Assembly: GCA_022844105.1 (NCBI GenBank)
Contig: JALHMJ010000006.1
Span: 101,417 to 165,416 of the forward strand
Origin: Hyphomicrobium sp.
Lineage (GTDB): Bacteria; Pseudomonadota; Alphaproteobacteria; Rhizobiales; Hyphomicrobiaceae
Direction: 5' to 3'
Length of the DNA stretch: 64,000 nt
Part shown: in pieces, positions 36,501 to 43,346 of the stretch
How positions within the stretch are numbered: position 1 is the stretch's first letter
Layout: the number at the start of each line of letters is the position of its first letter
Program-made: the position numbers and the translations under genes
The notes under the pieces: generated by a model
Databases searched by the model: none
What the model was told of the DNA's origin: nothing
The model's input: the letters and a program-made list of their open reading frames with translations, nothing else

Positions 36501-36913
36501 AGCTGCAGCAAATGCTCAGCCTCAGCCTTGCGCGCCAGTTTCGCATCTTCGGGCTCGTAGGAGACGCCGCCGTCCGATGATGTCGCCTTTCGCACAAGAA
36601 AATCCGGGAAACCGATCCAGCGGCTGTTCGAGAATGCGCCCTGATAGATAAGTGGCGCTCCCTCCTTGATGGCTTGCAGCGTCGCCGCTTGTCGGTCCTC
36701 AAGCCTCCCCTTGTCGGGAATGCGCACCGCCGGTCCGTATTGCCGCTCGAGTTTGGCGAGTACCAAGGCTTCGTGTGCGAACCCTTTAGCCCGCACCAAT
36801 TCCAGGGTTGCATCTGTTTCTTCATCCGGCTTGGCGTCCGATAGCCAGAGCGCCGACTGATGTGCACAGCCGAGATAGTCGTTAAGGCGGGAGGCGGAGA
36901 GGATTTTGGTCAT
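33572..36913 (-). CDS. Cas4/AddB-type nuclease - RNase H-fold exonuclease - SF1 helicase fusion (TM0106-like)
   Basis: Three enzymatic parts in 1,113 residues. Residues 1-220: RecB-family nuclease with the acid/Lys motif in EPEDAKLA, the QLGVYAELL helix, and an Fe-S-type Cys set (Cys16 plus CAACSQCDFKGKC near 200). About 300-480: RNase H-like 3'-5' exonuclease domain, with LYFDMEGDPL carrying the DxE pair. About 700-1110: SF1B DNA2/Upf1-like helicase with Walker A QGPPGTGKT (near 731), Walker B LIVDEAGQ (near 841), VGDQMQLPQ and the C-terminal TVDKFQGQEALAVIVSMT and RLNVALSRA motifs. It lies 25 bp downstream of a WYL regulator gene. A DNA-degrading defence or repair role is likely; no exact named system is claimed. 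Confidence 0.88.
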   Translation of the reverse strand: MTKILSASRLNDYLGCAHQSALWLSDAKPDEETDATLELVRAKGFAHEALVLAKLERQYGPAVRIPDKGRLEDRQAATLQAIKEGAPLIYQGAFSNSRWIGFPDFLVRKATSSDGGVSYEPEDAKLARKAEAEHLLQLGVYAELLQELAGSPVGGGKIHVAGAAPETFDLRSTHAILMRFMRGFEAFVADAARNTRPLPCAACSQCDFKGKCEQEWRDADSPFFVAGLSGAQLVKLEAGGITTLAGLAKLPAKAKIDGIGSEPLARLAAQARMQLSAREKGVHATELLPIAKGRGFGLLPPPAHGDLYFDMEGDPLFDGGLEYLFGIWGNLGEAGTDAFVPIWAHDRQQEKEAFEQLMQLFADHFARHPAAHVYHYAQYEPAALKRLAMRHATMEAELDQMLRDRRFVDLYRVVRQGLRASTEGYSLKDLEKIYWDTRGGEVTTAADSIVEYERWCVSHEEAILDSIAAYNKHDCVSTAHMHSWLEKMRPAGTVFSIADEDDDDGKAIRSAEREALQARKIDLARRVRSSSQGDAQVRDLVAELLWFHQRAQKPGWWAVFERQAWSDEELTDDAECIGGVARDSKVAPIPVKRSLDTTYRFGPQDTKLKIGDRPKIAATRAPAGVVVEIDPEDGHVVLRRGSGAPPLPDRFGLIPAPIDQQGLPVAVMKFAERFDGGDLRGDRALMDILMRRPPRLKGRASGEPVLNQGEDLVAGTVRAALDLDHSALFVQGPPGTGKTYTIAATIVVLLHKGYRVGVTSNSHKVVHKVLEEVEKHAAKSGLHFTGAKKATKDNAETEFASAHISTVYRSEDVARTHRLVGGTTFHFCRDDQQNAFDFLIVDEAGQVALGNLVAVAGSAKNIILVGDQMQLPQPVQGVHPGETGLSSLEYRLQGRATVQPEHGILLNESWRMHPSLCRFISDAIYDGRLTNRPHTAKRSLILAAGAYPALASAGLAMLKLEHEGFTQSNSREADAIVGIIDSLLKQNAQLEDGTVRKLTIDDILVVAPYNMQVNLLRQRLPSGVRVGTVDKFQGQEALAVIVSMTTSRGDEAPRGTEFLFNPNRLNVALSRAQCLAIVVAGKGLLDGQWKGIGDLRRVNLVAHAESVARITIE

Positions 36914-36938
36914 TTGATGACCATCGCAAACGCATACG

Positions 36939-37970
36939 TCAGAAACGGTCGTACCCTACGCATGTCAGTGTCGTCGGCGGAGCCACCGGCGTCTCGTGGA
37001 AGGTGAGCGCCTTGGCCAACTCGAACGTTAATTTCTCCCGAAGCGATGTTGGCTGGATAACCTGAATCTTGTTCTCCCAGGTGAACAGATGCCAGGCCAA
37101 TTCCAGCATTCCGCTGGCGCGGAAACGCACGATGGCGCTGCCATCCGCTTCATATGTGACGATCTGTTTGGGATGGAACTGCCAGCGTTCAAAATTGTCG
37201 TCGATACCGTGCTTCATCACACGCAAGACGACATCCTCAGGCTCCTGATGGAAGAAGCCGAAGGAGCCTTGCGTATATTCCGTCAGACTGAAGTCCGCCG
37301 GCGGTGATCCTGCATCGTCGGTCAATTTGAGTTCCCTAATGCGATCAAGCCTCCAGTGCTTGATTCTTGCAGCGCCTTGTTCTGGACCGACCAGGTAGTT
37401 CATCCGGCCGAAAATGATGCCGTAGGGCGTTACCTTACGCGACGCGCCTTTCTTCGATCCCCCCGAATAAGTGAACGCGACAACCTTCGTACTCAGGAGA
37501 GCTTCGCGCAGTGCCGCCAAGACCTCTGGCGCCTCGACGGCCCGTGGTCCCGCTTGCACGGCAATCAACTCGGCCCGCATCAGGGCTTCGAGATCCGGAG
37601 AAACTTTGCGCCTTGCCTGCGGACGCATTGCCGCGAGGACTTTCTGCTCGAGCGCAGCAAGCGCCGCGCCGTCCTCATTCATGGACGACCGCTTGAAGTG
37701 CGCCACGGCCTTCGCGAGAGCTAGCAACTCCTCTGTCGTCGGACTATGGAAAAAGCTTTCGATGCCAGCGGGTATGCAAAACCGCTTGTTGCTGCCATCC
37801 AGCTTCTCTTCGATCTGCGGAAAAAGGCGAGCCACAGCGTCACGCAGTCGCTCGGCCGTTCGTCGGCTGACGCTCATCCGCTCGGCGATCTCGTCGAGCG
37901 TCAAGCCTTCCGCATTAGCCGCCAGAAGGCGCGCGACGGCCAGCACTTGTTCGGCTTTTTCATGGCGCAT
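36939..37970 (-). CDS. WYL-domain transcriptional regulator
   Basis: Start at the ATG 37968-37970 (MRHEKAEQVLAVARLLA). The N-terminal helix-turn-helix is TLDEIAERMSVSRRTAERL; the WYL domain lies at about residues 165-235 (VVAFTYSGGSKKGASRKVTP, then IKHWRLDRI), followed by a WCX-like C-terminal part (VVLRVMKHGIDDNFERW). WYL proteins often repress defence operons and sense nucleic acids or nucleotides. It is in one operon with the nuclease-helicase (25-bp gap) and divergent from the ubiquitin-like operon (97 bp), so it may control both. Confidence 0.87.
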   Translation of the reverse strand: MRHEKAEQVLAVARLLAANAEGLTLDEIAERMSVSRRTAERLRDAVARLFPQIEEKLDGSNKRFCIPAGIESFFHSPTTEELLALAKAVAHFKRSSMNEDGAALAALEQKVLAAMRPQARRKVSPDLEALMRAELIAVQAGPRAVEAPEVLAALREALLSTKVVAFTYSGGSKKGASRKVTPYGIIFGRMNYLVGPEQGAARIKHWRLDRIRELKLTDDAGSPPADFSLTEYTQGSFGFFHQEPEDVVLRVMKHGIDDNFERWQFHPKQIVTYEADGSAIVRFRASGMLELAWHLFTWENKIQVIQPTSLREKLTFELAKALTFHETPVAPPTTLTCVGYDRF

Positions 37971-38033
37971 GGCTGAAGCATACGACCGATTCTGACGTAC
38001 CCCTACACCATATTTGAATTCATCGACCACATC

Positions 38034-38050
38034 GTGGGGCACGGTCCCAC
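38034..38050. promoter_or_regulatory. Candidate operator between WYL gene and ubiquitin-like operon
   Basis: An inverted repeat GTGGG-N7-CCCAC lies in the 97-bp divergent promoter region, 18 bp before the Ubl-E2 start codon. Its position suits a repressor site for the WYL protein. It is short and the region is GC-rich, so chance occurrence is quite possible. Confidence 0.3.
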
Positions 38051-38067
38051 CAACCCGGGAGGGACAC

Positions 38068-38754
38068 ATGCATACGCACGACAGACCTGAACACCAGCAC
38101 GGGGACCACCATCATCCCCAAGGTCATCACTGGAAACTGAACGTCCAGGGCGTCATCATCGAATCGTCGCATCCGACCATCCTTGTCCGGGATGCCATCC
38201 AGAAGGCCGGCTTCGATGCCACCGCCCCTTGGATCATCGTTCTCAAGATTGCAGGCGAGCCAAAGCGGCCGGTGGAGCTCACGACCGAGATTGATTTGCG
38301 CCACGAAGGCATCGAGAAGCTGCGTCTCATGCCGAAGCAAATTGACAACGGCGAGGCCCCGCTGCCTCGCCGTCTCGATTTTGCGCTCCTGGCGCAGGAC
38401 GAGGCCCATCTCGACCGGCTTGGACTGCGCTGGGAGACTGTGCTCGACGGTCAACGCCGTTGGTTGATGCTGCCCGGCTACCCGGTTCCGGCCGGGTACA
38501 TCGCCGTGCAGACGAACATAGCCATCGAGGTTCCGACGAGCTATCCGGCAGGCCAACTCGATATGTTCTACTGTCACCCGTTGCTGGCCCGTCAATGTGG
38601 CGGCGACATCCCCCAGACACAGCATGTCGAAACGATCTGCGGCGTCCCATATCAGCGCTGGTCACGTCACCGGCAGTGGGACAGCTCGCGCGACACCTTG
38701 GCAACGCACCTCGCCCTGATCGACGAGTCTTTGCGTCGGGAAGTTGGAGCATGA
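38068..38754 (+). CDS. Ubiquitin-like (multiubiquitin) - E2 fusion protein
   Basis: First gene of a ubiquitin-like conjugation operon. GGAGGG precedes the ATG at 38068. After a His-rich start (HTHDRPEHQHGDHHHPQGHH), residues about 22-90 form a beta-grasp ubiquitin-like domain of the multiubiquitin type (WKLNVQGVIIESSHPTILVRD). The rest is a Prok-E2 family E domain: MLPGYPVPAGYIAVQTNIAI, YPAGQLDMFYCHPLL and GVPYQRWSRHRQW, followed by DTLATHLALIDESL. The Ubl domain has no free C-terminal glycine because it runs on into the E2. It overlaps the next gene as ATGA. Confidence 0.82.
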   Translation: MHTHDRPEHQHGDHHHPQGHHWKLNVQGVIIESSHPTILVRDAIQKAGFDATAPWIIVLKIAGEPKRPVELTTEIDLRHEGIEKLRLMPKQIDNGEAPLPRRLDFALLAQDEAHLDRLGLRWETVLDGQRRWLMLPGYPVPAGYIAVQTNIAIEVPTSYPAGQLDMFYCHPLLARQCGGDIPQTQHVETICGVPYQRWSRHRQWDSSRDTLATHLALIDESLRREVGA

Positions 38755-40151
38755 CCCACCCACGCACCTCGCTGGTGATACCGCGCTGCCACCACCAGAA
38801 ACTCGTCGCGCATCTATTTCCCGGCGACAATCTTGAGGCCGCAGCGCTCCTGCTCTGCCGCCAGGTTGGCAGGCGTCGCCGGCGATATCTCGTTCATGAT
38901 TTTATCGTCGTGCCGCATGCAGCCTGTGCCCGGCGCGAACGCGATGCCCTGTCATGGCCAGGCGACTACGCCGAACAGGCGGTCGACCGCGCTGAAGTTG
39001 GTGACTATTCAATTGTGGCCCTACACTCGCATCCCGGAAACTTTTTTGGCTTCTCGTCTCAGGACGATGCCAGCGAGCGGCTTCTGTTGCCGGCGCTCTA
39101 CCAGGCAACCGGCAGGCCGAGCCTTTCCGCAATCATGATTCCATCGGGCGCTGTGCGCGCACGCATCTTCAATGGCTCTGCCCCATATGATCCCGTCGAT
39201 CACGTCATATGCGCCGGCGATGACATCGAAGTCTGGCCTGGAGATGCAAGTGTTGGATCGTCCGAGCCAGCCGTCCCGGTAGCCTTTACCCAAAACATGC
39301 GGCATCGACTCTCCCGTCTCTCCGTCTGTGTCATCGGTGTATCGGGAACAGGCTCGATCGTTGCCGAGCAACTGGCGCGGCTTGGTTTCGGAGAAATCAT
39401 CCTGGTGGATTTCGACCGAATCGAAGCCAGAAACCTCGATCGCATCCTGAACTCGACCACGGCCAACGTGGCTGAGAACCGCCTGAAGGTCGCGATGTTC
39501 GGTGACGCCATCCGCCGCTATGCCCCCGATTGCCATGTACAGGCCATCCCTAGCTCCATTGCTAGCCGCGATGCTATACTTGCGGTCTGCGAAGCTGATG
39601 TCGCGTTTGCCTGCGTCGACACCGCGGAAGGTCGTCACATTGCCGACCGTCTGGCAGCCGCTTTCGGCATGCCCCTCTTCGATGTCGGCGTATCAATTCC
39701 GACTCGACAGGATGGTAAGCGGCGCACGATTGCGGAGGTCTGCGGCCGCATCGACTATGTGCAGCCTGGCGGCGCGACGTTGTCCGACCGCGAGGTCTAT
39801 TCACCTGCAGCGCTTGAAGCCGAATACCTCGCACGCGCCGCACCTGCATCACACCAACAGCGCGTCGCCGAGGGCTACCTGAAAGGTATTGCCGAGCAGG
39901 CGCCCGCCGTCATCTCTCTCAATATGCGCGCCGCTTCAGCGACTGTTATGGAGTTCATCGCCCGGGCATTTCCGTTTCGACACAACTCCAATCGCGGTTA
40001 TGCCCGGACCATCTTCCTGCTGGCGGACGGCGAGGAAGAGCACAGCAGCGAGGATAGTTTTACCATCAAGGCGGGGCTTCCGCTCTGCACCGGCCTTGAA
40101 GAGCCCCTGCTTGGCCTTCCTGCACTCGCACCAAGGAGGAAAGCGGCATGA
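38751..40151 (+). CDS. JAB deubiquitinase-like - E1 (ThiF) fusion protein
   Basis: A 466-residue two-enzyme protein. The N-terminal JAB/JAMM domain carries the metalloprotease motif HSHPGNFFGFSSQDD (about residues 93-107). The E1/ThiF domain has the nucleotide loop GVSGTGSIVAEQLARLG (about 193-209), LVDFDRIEARNLDR, the Lys in ENRLKV and the FACVDTAEGR Asp. Where a catalytic Cys motif is normally found after the adenylation domain, the protein reads QPGGATLSDREVYS (about residue 337), with Thr and Ser but no Cys. Overlaps its neighbours by ATGA on both sides, so the three proteins are made together. Confidence 0.85.
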   Translation: MTHPRTSLVIPRCHHQKLVAHLFPGDNLEAAALLLCRQVGRRRRRYLVHDFIVVPHAACARRERDALSWPGDYAEQAVDRAEVGDYSIVALHSHPGNFFGFSSQDDASERLLLPALYQATGRPSLSAIMIPSGAVRARIFNGSAPYDPVDHVICAGDDIEVWPGDASVGSSEPAVPVAFTQNMRHRLSRLSVCVIGVSGTGSIVAEQLARLGFGEIILVDFDRIEARNLDRILNSTTANVAENRLKVAMFGDAIRRYAPDCHVQAIPSSIASRDAILAVCEADVAFACVDTAEGRHIADRLAAAFGMPLFDVGVSIPTRQDGKRRTIAEVCGRIDYVQPGGATLSDREVYSPAALEAEYLARAAPASHQQRVAEGYLKGIAEQAPAVISLNMRAASATVMEFIARAFPFRHNSNRGYARTIFLLADGEEEHSSEDSFTIKAGLPLCTGLEEPLLGLPALAPRRKAA

Positions 40152-40483
40152 AAGCTGCTCCTCTCTGGTGGCGATCCTTCACGTCACGCCTGACGCCACG
40201 GCGGTCACTCCGGGTTCTCAATGGCGATACGCTTCCCGCCACGTTGCCGTCCCGGGACCTTGTCCTCATGCGCGACGACGGCGATGACTGGAGTGTCGGA
40301 TTTCAATGTCCTTGTGGCTGCGGCCAGCGCCTCGAAATGATGGTTCTGAAAGGGGTTCGCCCCCGCTGGGACATCACAACCGACAATCGGGGGCATCCGA
40401 CGCTCCACCCATCCGTCTGGCTGCGAGCAGGCTGCCGCTCCCACTTCTGGGTTCGACGCGGCAAGATTGTCTGGTGTGAGTAA
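40148..40483 (+). CDS. DUF6527 family zinc-binding-like protein
   Basis: Third gene of the ubiquitin-like operon, translationally coupled (ATGA). The 111-residue protein has the Cys cluster GFQCPCGCGQRLEMM and a second one around AGCRSHFWVRRGKIVWC, a pattern that suggests a small zinc-ribbon fold. DUF6527 proteins commonly accompany bacterial E1/E2/JAB genes (from memory). It may be a substrate adaptor or the conjugation target; sequence alone does not tell. Confidence 0.75.
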   Translation: MKAAPLWWRSFTSRLTPRRSLRVLNGDTLPATLPSRDLVLMRDDGDDWSVGFQCPCGCGQRLEMMVLKGVRPRWDITTDNRGHPTLHPSVWLRAGCRSHFWVRRGKIVWCE

Positions 40484-40722
40484 CTTCACTCAGATCAGCG
40501 AAGTAGCCCCTCGGCGTAGGCTCCTATCGCGCTGCGGTCCGGAGGCGATCGCCAGCCATCGTTCATGGAACTACACGCTGTTCTCCGCTGATTCGGTTTT
40601 CCTGTGCCGCCTTGCGCAGATGAATGTTTTGCACAGGCTTACGAGCTTTGGCCCGACGCCACCCTTGACAGTGTAGTCGATCTGGGAGATTTTAGGACCT
40701 AAATTATCCTAGGAGTTGTTCT

Positions 40723-42243
40723 ATGGCCGTTCTGCAGCCTTCTATCTCTCCCTCCCTCAAACCTCACCTTCATGTCCCGGGCGAAGAGTGCCCGTGGTGC
40801 GAGCAGCCGATCCCGAACGAGAAGCTGGAAGAGGTCAACCGTCGGATCGCAGCGAAGGAGCGTCAGCGGCAAGCTGAGGCCGATGTCCGCCTTCGGTCCG
40901 AAATTGAAGCCGTGCGCAAACAGGGTCAGGCGGCGCTCGAAGCGGCGAAGACTGAGGCTCTCGCAAATGGCCGGAAGGTGGCAGAGGCGGAGTTCAACGC
41001 CAAACTGACGGAGGCGACGGAAGCGGCACGGCAGGCGGCCGAGCGTGAGGGAGCTCTCGCGGCAGAGCTGGCAACGACGCGCTTGGAAAAGGATCGTCTC
41101 ACGCAAGAGGCGCAGCAAGCCATCGAGGCAGCGAAGACTGAGGCCGCAACGCGTGAGGCTGCAGCCCTCGAAACCGGACGGAAGGCAGCCGAGACCGCGC
41201 TTAAGGGGCAGCTCGATCAGGCGGCGGTGGAGACGACCGCCGCACGAGAACAGACGGAGACGCTCAAGGTACAACTTCGCGAGGCAGGCGAAGCCCAGGC
41301 CGAGGTCGTCCGCACGATGAAGGCCGAGATGCAGCAGCGGGAGCAGGCAGCCCGTCAAGCTGGAACGGCCGCTGCCGAAGAGGCATTGCGCGAGCGCATG
41401 ACCGAGACGGAGACGGCGCGCAAGACTGCCGAAACCAGGTTGGCCGAGGTCGAAGCCGCACACGAGACTGCTCTGAACGCGCGGCTGCAGGAACAACGGG
41501 GGGCGTTGGAGAAGGATCGGGACACAGCCGTAAACGTGGAGAAGGCCAAAGCCTTCGAGGAGCGGCAGAAGCTCGAGAGCGCAGTACAGGACCTGCAGCG
41601 CAAACTCGAGAAAAAGTCCAATGAGGAACTTGGAGAAGGAGCAGAGGTCGATTTGTTCGAGGAACTCAAGGCGGCGTTCCCGGGCGACCTGGTCACGCGG
41701 GTCGCGAAAGGGTCTGCCGGCGCGGACATCATCCACGAGGTGAAGAATAACGGCCAGTTATGCGGCCGCATCGTCTACGACGCCAAAAACCGGACGGCGT
41801 GGCGGACGGACTACGTGACCAAGCTCAAGGCCGACCAGATCGCGGCCGAGGCCGATCATGCGGTGCTGGCGAGCCGTGCGTTCCCTGCCGGCGCGAATCA
41901 GGTGACGATCGTTGATGGCGTCATCGTGGCGAATCCGGCGCGTGCCCTGGTGATCGCGGAGATGCTGCGCAAACAGGTGGTGCAGACGCACGGTCTGCGG
42001 ATCAGCAACGAGGAGCGTCAGCGCAAGACCGAAACGCTCTACGCTTTCATAACCTCGGAACGATGCCGGCAGTTTCTCGACGATATCCATGCCCGGACCG
42101 AAGACATGGAAGAGCTCGACGTGCAGGAGAAGAAGGCCCACGAAAAGACTTGGAAGAAGCGTGGCGAGTTGATCCGGGTGGTGCAGCGCTCGCGCGGACA
42201 GCTCACCGAAGAACTCGAGCGCATCATCGGCACAGGCCAGTAA
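40723..42243 (+). CDS. DUF2130 protein: coiled coil plus nuclease-like domain
   Basis: A short N-terminal zinc-knuckle-like ECPWCEQPIP is followed by about 250 residues of Ala/Glu/Arg/Gln-rich coiled coil. The C-terminal DUF2130 region (from about residue 310) contains GADIIHEVKNNGQLCGRIVY, then DAKNRTAWRTDYVTKLKADQ, consistent with a PD-(D/E)xK-like nuclease in which Asp, Glu and Lys line the site. A good AGGAG lies before the ATG. It lies 5 bp upstream of the ParB-like gene and probably works with it. Role unknown; a DNA-targeting defence function is inference from the location. Confidence 0.75.
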   Translation: MAVLQPSISPSLKPHLHVPGEECPWCEQPIPNEKLEEVNRRIAAKERQRQAEADVRLRSEIEAVRKQGQAALEAAKTEALANGRKVAEAEFNAKLTEATEAARQAAEREGALAAELATTRLEKDRLTQEAQQAIEAAKTEAATREAAALETGRKAAETALKGQLDQAAVETTAAREQTETLKVQLREAGEAQAEVVRTMKAEMQQREQAARQAGTAAAEEALRERMTETETARKTAETRLAEVEAAHETALNARLQEQRGALEKDRDTAVNVEKAKAFEERQKLESAVQDLQRKLEKKSNEELGEGAEVDLFEELKAAFPGDLVTRVAKGSAGADIIHEVKNNGQLCGRIVYDAKNRTAWRTDYVTKLKADQIAAEADHAVLASRAFPAGANQVTIVDGVIVANPARALVIAEMLRKQVVQTHGLRISNEERQRKTETLYAFITSERCRQFLDDIHARTEDMEELDVQEKKAHEKTWKKRGELIRVVQRSRGQLTEELERIIGTGQ

Positions 42244-42248
42244 GGGCC

Positions 42249-43208
42249 ATGACCAAAACAGAGGCGAGAGCGCCAAGCGCCAAGATCGTCGGGCTGCAGG
42301 AACGCCGCCTCGGCGCCACGATCCTGCGCACCTACCGGGCCAAGTTCGACATCGACGACCTAGTGCCCAACGAACGCCAGCCGAGAATCGGAACCAAGGA
42401 GGACGAAGAGCTACAGCGGCAGATCGAAGCCAACGATGGGATATTCGAACCGCTCCTCGTCGAACCGCATCCCGACATCGAGGGGAAGTTCCGCATCATC
42501 GATGGGGAACGCCGCTGGACCAACTCGCGGCTCCTGGTCGAGCAAGGTCGCGAACAGTACCGCAAGATTCCCGTCGAGGTCACTGATCGAACGCTGACAG
42601 ATGACGAGCGCCTCCGGGTGTGGATCTACATTCACAGGCAGCGCAAGGAATGGGACGCACGTGAGAAGGAGATGGTCGCCTACCGGCTCGTCGAGTTGAT
42701 GGGACGTGCCAGCGCCGCAAGTATTCTCGGCATCACCGTGCGCGAGCTCGATCGCCTCGTCGAGGTGTTCGAGCTTTCCGAACGCTTCACGGCCTTGAAA
42801 GATCGCGGAGCCGCCATCACCTGGGCGCGGGAGCTCAATGGCCTCAGCAAGAAGCTGCTTAGCCCCAGCGTGATCGACTCGGTCGTCGACAAGGTCAATC
42901 GCAAGCGCGTCACCAACTCCAAGGATTTGCGCAAGCTGCGGGCCATCCTCGTGGATCCGGTGGCGAAGGAGAATTTTCTTTCGCCGGCCGGAGATCTCGA
43001 AACGGCCATGCTCCGTCTTGTGCCGAAAGCCGCCCGTGGCGACCCCGATTTCGTCGCCAATCTCGACATCACTGTAGAGGCCATAAAGCGGCTGCCATGG
43101 GCCGAGCTGGAGAAATTGAAGGGCGATCCGGAGCTACTCAAGAAATTGGAGGACGCCGCGGCGCTGCTCCATGCTTTGCGTCAGACACTGACCCCCAAGA
43201 AGGAGTGA
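42249..43208 (+). CDS. ParB/Srx-domain protein
   Basis: A 319-residue protein with a ParB-type N-terminal nucleotide-binding domain: LVPNERQPRIGTKEDEELQR, GIFEPLLVEPHPD, and the IIDGERRWTNSRL (GERR) motif that binds CTP in ParB. A helix-turn-helix-like middle follows (MGRASAASILGITVRELDRL). The C-terminal half is helical and unrelated to ParB dimer domains. No parA gene is nearby, so it is unlikely to be a partition protein of this segment. It follows the DUF2130 gene by 5 bp. Start at ATG 42249. Confidence 0.78.
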   Translation: MTKTEARAPSAKIVGLQERRLGATILRTYRAKFDIDDLVPNERQPRIGTKEDEELQRQIEANDGIFEPLLVEPHPDIEGKFRIIDGERRWTNSRLLVEQGREQYRKIPVEVTDRTLTDDERLRVWIYIHRQRKEWDAREKEMVAYRLVELMGRASAASILGITVRELDRLVEVFELSERFTALKDRGAAITWARELNGLSKKLLSPSVIDSVVDKVNRKRVTNSKDLRKLRAILVDPVAKENFLSPAGDLETAMLRLVPKAARGDPDFVANLDITVEAIKRLPWAELEKLKGDPELLKKLEDAAALLHALRQTLTPKKE

Positions 43209-43346
43209 GGCATCGTCGGGATGCCGACTGCCTTGTTCGTATCGGTGCGGACAGTTTCATGTTGAGACCGGGCGGTCGTACCTCAACCGATTTTGACGTC
43301 AGCGTACAGTGTCAGCAATTCAAGGGCTTAGAGCAGAGGTCAGCCC

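Noticed and set aside
40694..40712. TAGGA-N9-TCCTA inverted repeat before the DUF2130 gene as operator
   Set aside because: Five-base arms in a region that also contains the ribosome-binding site; likely chance or part of it.
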